From: a virus | IMG/VR virus record: IMGVR_UViG_3300025141_000685 | Location: 1 to 25,138 of that record | Direction: 5' to 3' (one strand) | DNA length: 25,138 nt | In this document: piece after piece, positions 24,950 to 25,138 of the stretch | How positions within the stretch are numbered: the stretch's first letter is position 1 | Layout of the letters: each line of letters opens with the position of its first letter | Program-made: the position numbers and the translations under genes | The notes under the pieces: model-generated | Databases searched by the model: none | Seen by the model: only the letters and a program-made list of their open reading frames with translations | What the model was told of the DNA's origin: nothing

Positions 24950-25138
24950 AATATTTCACACTTATCCCCGGTACAAGCCAGTTCCTGACTTCCAACCGTG
25001 TTGTCGTCATATTCCACTACTGATTCCCAGTCGATGGGTTTCGTTCTGGGAAACGTGGAGTACTCTTCTTTGGTTATCTCCTCGTAAGGAGCAACCTCGT
25101 AGCTGTGGCTGTCGTCTGCCCTTGGTAGGAAGCTTACG
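24946..25138 (-). CDS. nrdJ: C-terminal end of a class II (B12-dependent) ribonucleotide reductase, partial
   Basis: The - strand frame is open from the window edge to a TGA at 24946-24948, showing the last 63 residues; the rest lies outside. They read FLPRADDSHSYEVAPYEEIT near the beginning, PIDWESVVEYDD in the middle and GSQELACTGDKCEIL at the end. I recognise the YE-x-APYEEIT segment followed by a C-terminal C-x4-C tail from phage adenosylcobalamin-dependent ribonucleotide reductases, which make deoxyribonucleotides for phage DNA. The two tail cysteines would re-reduce the active site. Its stop overlaps the next start by ATGA, showing an operon. Class I reductase is less likely but the core is not visible. 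Confidence 0.68.
   Translation of the reverse strand, partial: VSFLPRADDSHSYEVAPYEEITKEEYSTFPRTKPIDWESVVEYDDNTVGSQELACTGDKCEIL

Overview
The window is a piece of a tailed double-stranded DNA phage genome (Caudoviricetes). It is probably a podovirus-like phage from an aquatic habitat; that habitat and type are inferred from recalled similarity to environmental phage proteins, not from a search. There are no ribosomal, housekeeping or tRNA genes. Genes are packed end to end, many overlap by 1 or 4 bases, and no stretch over 300 bases lacks a gene. Two modules converge: a late (virion) module on the + strand from the left edge to about 23,690, and a metabolism/accessory module on the - strand from the right edge down to 23,668.

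+ strand, left to right: end of a scaffold-like gene (1-459), major capsid protein (478-1443), a putative decoration protein (1454-1849), two small unknown genes (1861-2043, 2097-2327), a GT9/heptosyltransferase-like glycosyltransferase (2335-3420), a head-tail adaptor candidate (3417-4112), and a tail nozzle/tubular-B-like protein that appears split into two genes (4109-4642 and 5253-7211) around a putative fibre/jelly-roll gene (4642-5253). Then comes a cassette that looks like ejected internal virion proteins: a repeat-rich coiled-coil protein (7237-8298), a GNAT acetyltransferase (8302-8751), a protein with a strongly cationic amphipathic N-terminus (8755-9687), an acidic protein (9687-10316), a coiled-coil protein (10316-11770) and a giant 3,896-residue polyvalent protein (11770-23460). 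A small conserved phage protein (23457-23687) closes the strand.

The giant protein takes up almost half the window. Its N-terminus is hydrophobic and glycine/alanine-rich. About 2,000 charged, helix-rich residues follow. Next is a metallopeptidase-like domain with an HEIGGH (HExxxH) motif, which seems to have an ADP-ribosyltransferase-like domain nested between its zinc motif and its likely third ligand. The C-terminus resembles the LPD38 domain of large phage polyvalent proteins. Such proteins are thought to travel in the virion and enter the host with the DNA.

- strand, in order of transcription: the last 63 codons of a probable adenosylcobalamin-dependent (class II) ribonucleotide reductase (25138-24946, cut by the window edge), an Ogr/Delta-like zinc-finger protein (24949-24647), a small cysteine-containing protein (24645-24454) and a calcineurin-like metallophosphoesterase (24450-23668). 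This is probably the end of the nucleotide-metabolism/replication operon; it meets the late operon tail to tail with a 20-base overlap.
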